This document shows positions 63,101 through 64,000 of a DNA stretch of 64,000 bases, piece after piece. The stretch spans positions 186,001-250,000 of the forward strand of contig NZ_PJCF01000086.1 in assembly GCF_002835935.1 (NCBI RefSeq). The letters are read 5' to 3'. Under the pieces are notes generated by a model, which made no database searches, was not told the DNA's origin, and saw only the letters and a program-made list of their open reading frames with translations. This DNA comes from Paraglaciecola sp. MB-3u-78. GTDB lineage: Bacteria; Pseudomonadota; Gammaproteobacteria; Enterobacterales; Alteromonadaceae. The translations under genes and the position numbers were made by a program. The number at the start of each line of letters is the position of its first letter. Position 1 is the first letter of the stretch.

Positions 63101-63496
63101 TATGAATCAGTTTACGTTATCCCGGTTTTGCTCAATTCCGTCCGAGACAAAGGCACAAAGCCTGTGTGGGTGTTGTGGAAGGCAAGACTCGGGATAACAC
63201 TTTTTTACCCACCCCCGCTTAGTCACAAAATGATGAAGAAAACGGTCTACCCTACCTCATCAAAGCCAGACTTAGACAAGGATAATAATCCGTGTGGGTG
63301 TTTTAAAGGCGATGTGGTTCGGAGTTCATCAGAGGCCTGAAATGATAAAACCATTTCAATAAAGAGCCTGAATATATGTCAGAACTAAGCCATTTTTAAG
63401 ACTGCCTTCAACACAACAGACTAGCGGTAAGAGAATATTACAACGATATTTGTGCTGAAAATCAGCACGAAGGGGCAAGTATTGCGTTGACTTCAC
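63101..63496 (+). ncRNA. Conserved non-coding right part of the IS1111 element, candidate guide-RNA region
   Basis: About 400 nt downstream of the transposase match the same region of copy 1 (53767-54182) although the coding part of copy 1 has decayed. They include GGCACAAAGCCTGTGTGGG, TCTACCCTACCTCATCAAAG and a terminal hairpin GTGCTG...CAGCAC (63452-63468). IS110-family elements are known to make a bridge/seek RNA from a non-coding end, which in the IS1111 group is the right one. That this stretch encodes it is inference. Confidence 0.5.
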
Positions 63497-63519
63497 GGGA
63501 GCGTCCATATATGTTTTCT

Positions 63520-63684
63520 TTATTTTTCTTTATTTTTTCGATTACGCCTTATCTCTCGACTAATAGTGGCATGTGAACGATTAAGTAATCGATCCACCTC
63601 GCGTATCGATTTTTTCTGATAGTGATACCACTCAAATAGACGACAACGTTCAAAATTAGATAGATGAGAATAATGAATACCCAT
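63520..63684 (-). pseudogene. IS30-family transposase, N-terminal fragment
   Basis: ATG at 63684 follows GGAGG. The 54 residues read YSHLSNFERCRLFEWYH, REVDRLLNRSHATISREIRRN, the IS30 helix-turn-helix start. The frame then runs into a stop at 63520-63522, next to the IS1111 right end at 63508, so the rest of the gene is missing. It was probably cut by that element or by recombination with it. Confidence 0.85.
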
Positions 63685-63744
63685 GGTGCACCTCCGTAAC
63701 TAATTAGGTTAGCAAAGGTGGTGCACTTCTACCTTGAAGCTGGG

Positions 63745-63772
63745 GCCGATTTTTCTTTTCTTCTTACGATGG
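63745..63772. repeat. Twin-hairpin repeat, 3' fragment (copy 4)
   Basis: Only the last part, GCCGATTTTTCTT...TTACGATGG, is present, next to the IS30 fragment; GTGTCCTGTTAATT follows. Confidence 0.65.
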
Positions 63773-63871
63773 GTGTCCTGTTAATTAGTTAATTATTGAA
63801 TTTCAGTATCGAACCTTAACAGAACGACCGGTCAAGATGGTTGCCGCTAGCTGGTCAAGTTAATTGTCGCT

Positions 63872-63952
63872 TAATAAAAGGCGGAAAAGCAGTGGCGTTG
63901 CCACCAAAGCGGGTATCGGCAAAGCCGAATTTCCTTACTATATTACGATGGC
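63872..63952. repeat. Twin-hairpin repeat, copy 5
   Basis: GCGGAAAAGCA, then GTGGC-gtt-GCCAC and ATCGGC-aaa-GCCGA, ending ATTACGATGG. The end TACTATATTACGATGG is duplicated once directly after it (to 63969), followed by TGTCCTGTTAATT as behind copy 4. No transposase is beside it within the window. Confidence 0.85.
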
Positions 63953-64000
63953 TACTATATTACGATGGCTGTCCTGTTAATTTCCATGGCTGCTGTCCTG

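Larger units (their letters stand above)
61992..63508 (+). mobile_element. IS1111-group (IS110 family) element, copy 2, apparently intact
   Basis: Bounded by ATGGACGCTCCC (61992-62003) and GGGAGCGTCCAT (63497-63508), a perfect 12-bp inverted repeat lying just inside the ends as in the IS1111 group. It holds one intact transposase gene and a ~400-nt non-coding right part. A third copy of the repeat arm, GGAGCGTCCA (62057-62066), lies right before the transposase ATG and can pair with the left end. No target duplication is seen, as expected for this family. Confidence 0.9.

Noticed and set aside
1-64000. tRNA, rRNA or prophage genes
   Set aside because: None was recognised on either strand by eye; a covariance-model scan would be needed to exclude a tRNA in the intergenic stretches.

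Overview
The window looks like a chromosomal segment of a marine gammaproteobacterium of the order Alteromonadales, probably Glaciecola/Paraglaciecola-like. This rests on the moderately AT-rich coding style, the conserved gene orders (yggS-proC-yggT-DUF4426 divergent from pilT-pilU; recO-pdxJ-acpS; relA-mazG) and two large exported proteins with GlyGly-CTERM tails. It is an inference; no 16S or other marker is present.

Layout. 1-6.4 kb: the C-terminal end of an RND efflux pump, a small outer-membrane-like protein and a 1473-residue protein with 23 thrombospondin type 3 calcium-binding repeats. 6.4-10 kb: a light-driven DNA repair unit, with class I photolyase, an iron-sulfur (6-4) photolyase and a DUF2256 mini-protein overlapping in one operon and a TIGR03643 gene divergent. 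The class I photolyase has no ATG/GTG/TTG start where its conserved N-terminus begins. 10-14.7 kb: ovothiol synthase OvoA between a protein with faint glutamine-synthetase resemblance and an FAD monooxygenase. 15-17.5 kb: YraQ-type permease, thioredoxin-like partner and a CDF exporter. 18-23 kb: acyl-CoA dehydrogenase, serC followed by a deleted serA remnant, and small regulatory or unknown genes. 23-37.3 kb: housekeeping genes (proC, yggT, yggS, pilT, pilU, xerD, dsbC, recJ, recO, pdxJ, acpS, relA, mazG). 37.4-46.5 kb: trypsin-like protease with PA insert, methyltransferase/reductase-like membrane protein, NhaC antiporter, D-cysteine desulfhydrase-like enzyme, a CcdAB toxin-antitoxin pair and an RluA-type pseudouridine synthase. 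46.8-50 kb: a signalling unit of an MCP-like protein, a STAS protein and a receiver/PP2C/ATPase protein. 50-52.6 kb: a BCCT transporter with unlike base composition and a DoxX-like membrane protein.

52.8-64 kb is a mobile-element landing zone built on a decayed polysaccharide locus (a wzx flippase remnant, glf and a glycosyltransferase). It holds a dead and an apparently intact IS1111-group (IS110 family) element sharing a 12-bp inverted terminal repeat, an IS66-family element and an IS1595-family element, each with an exact 8-bp target duplication, and fragments of IS1111 and IS30. A Phd/ParE toxin-antitoxin pair lies between two copies of a duplicated block.

The most unusual content is in that last zone (59.2-61.9 kb). 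It is dense in short hairpins whose stems all differ while their loops share a TCC core. Several loops carry an extra GC-rich module of exactly 14 nt, and three of these can be compared with the same hairpin lacking the module elsewhere in the window. A separate 80-100 bp twin-hairpin repeat occurs four times plus a fragment, and both IS1111-type copies lie directly beside one. I cannot assign these repeats to a described family from sequence alone.
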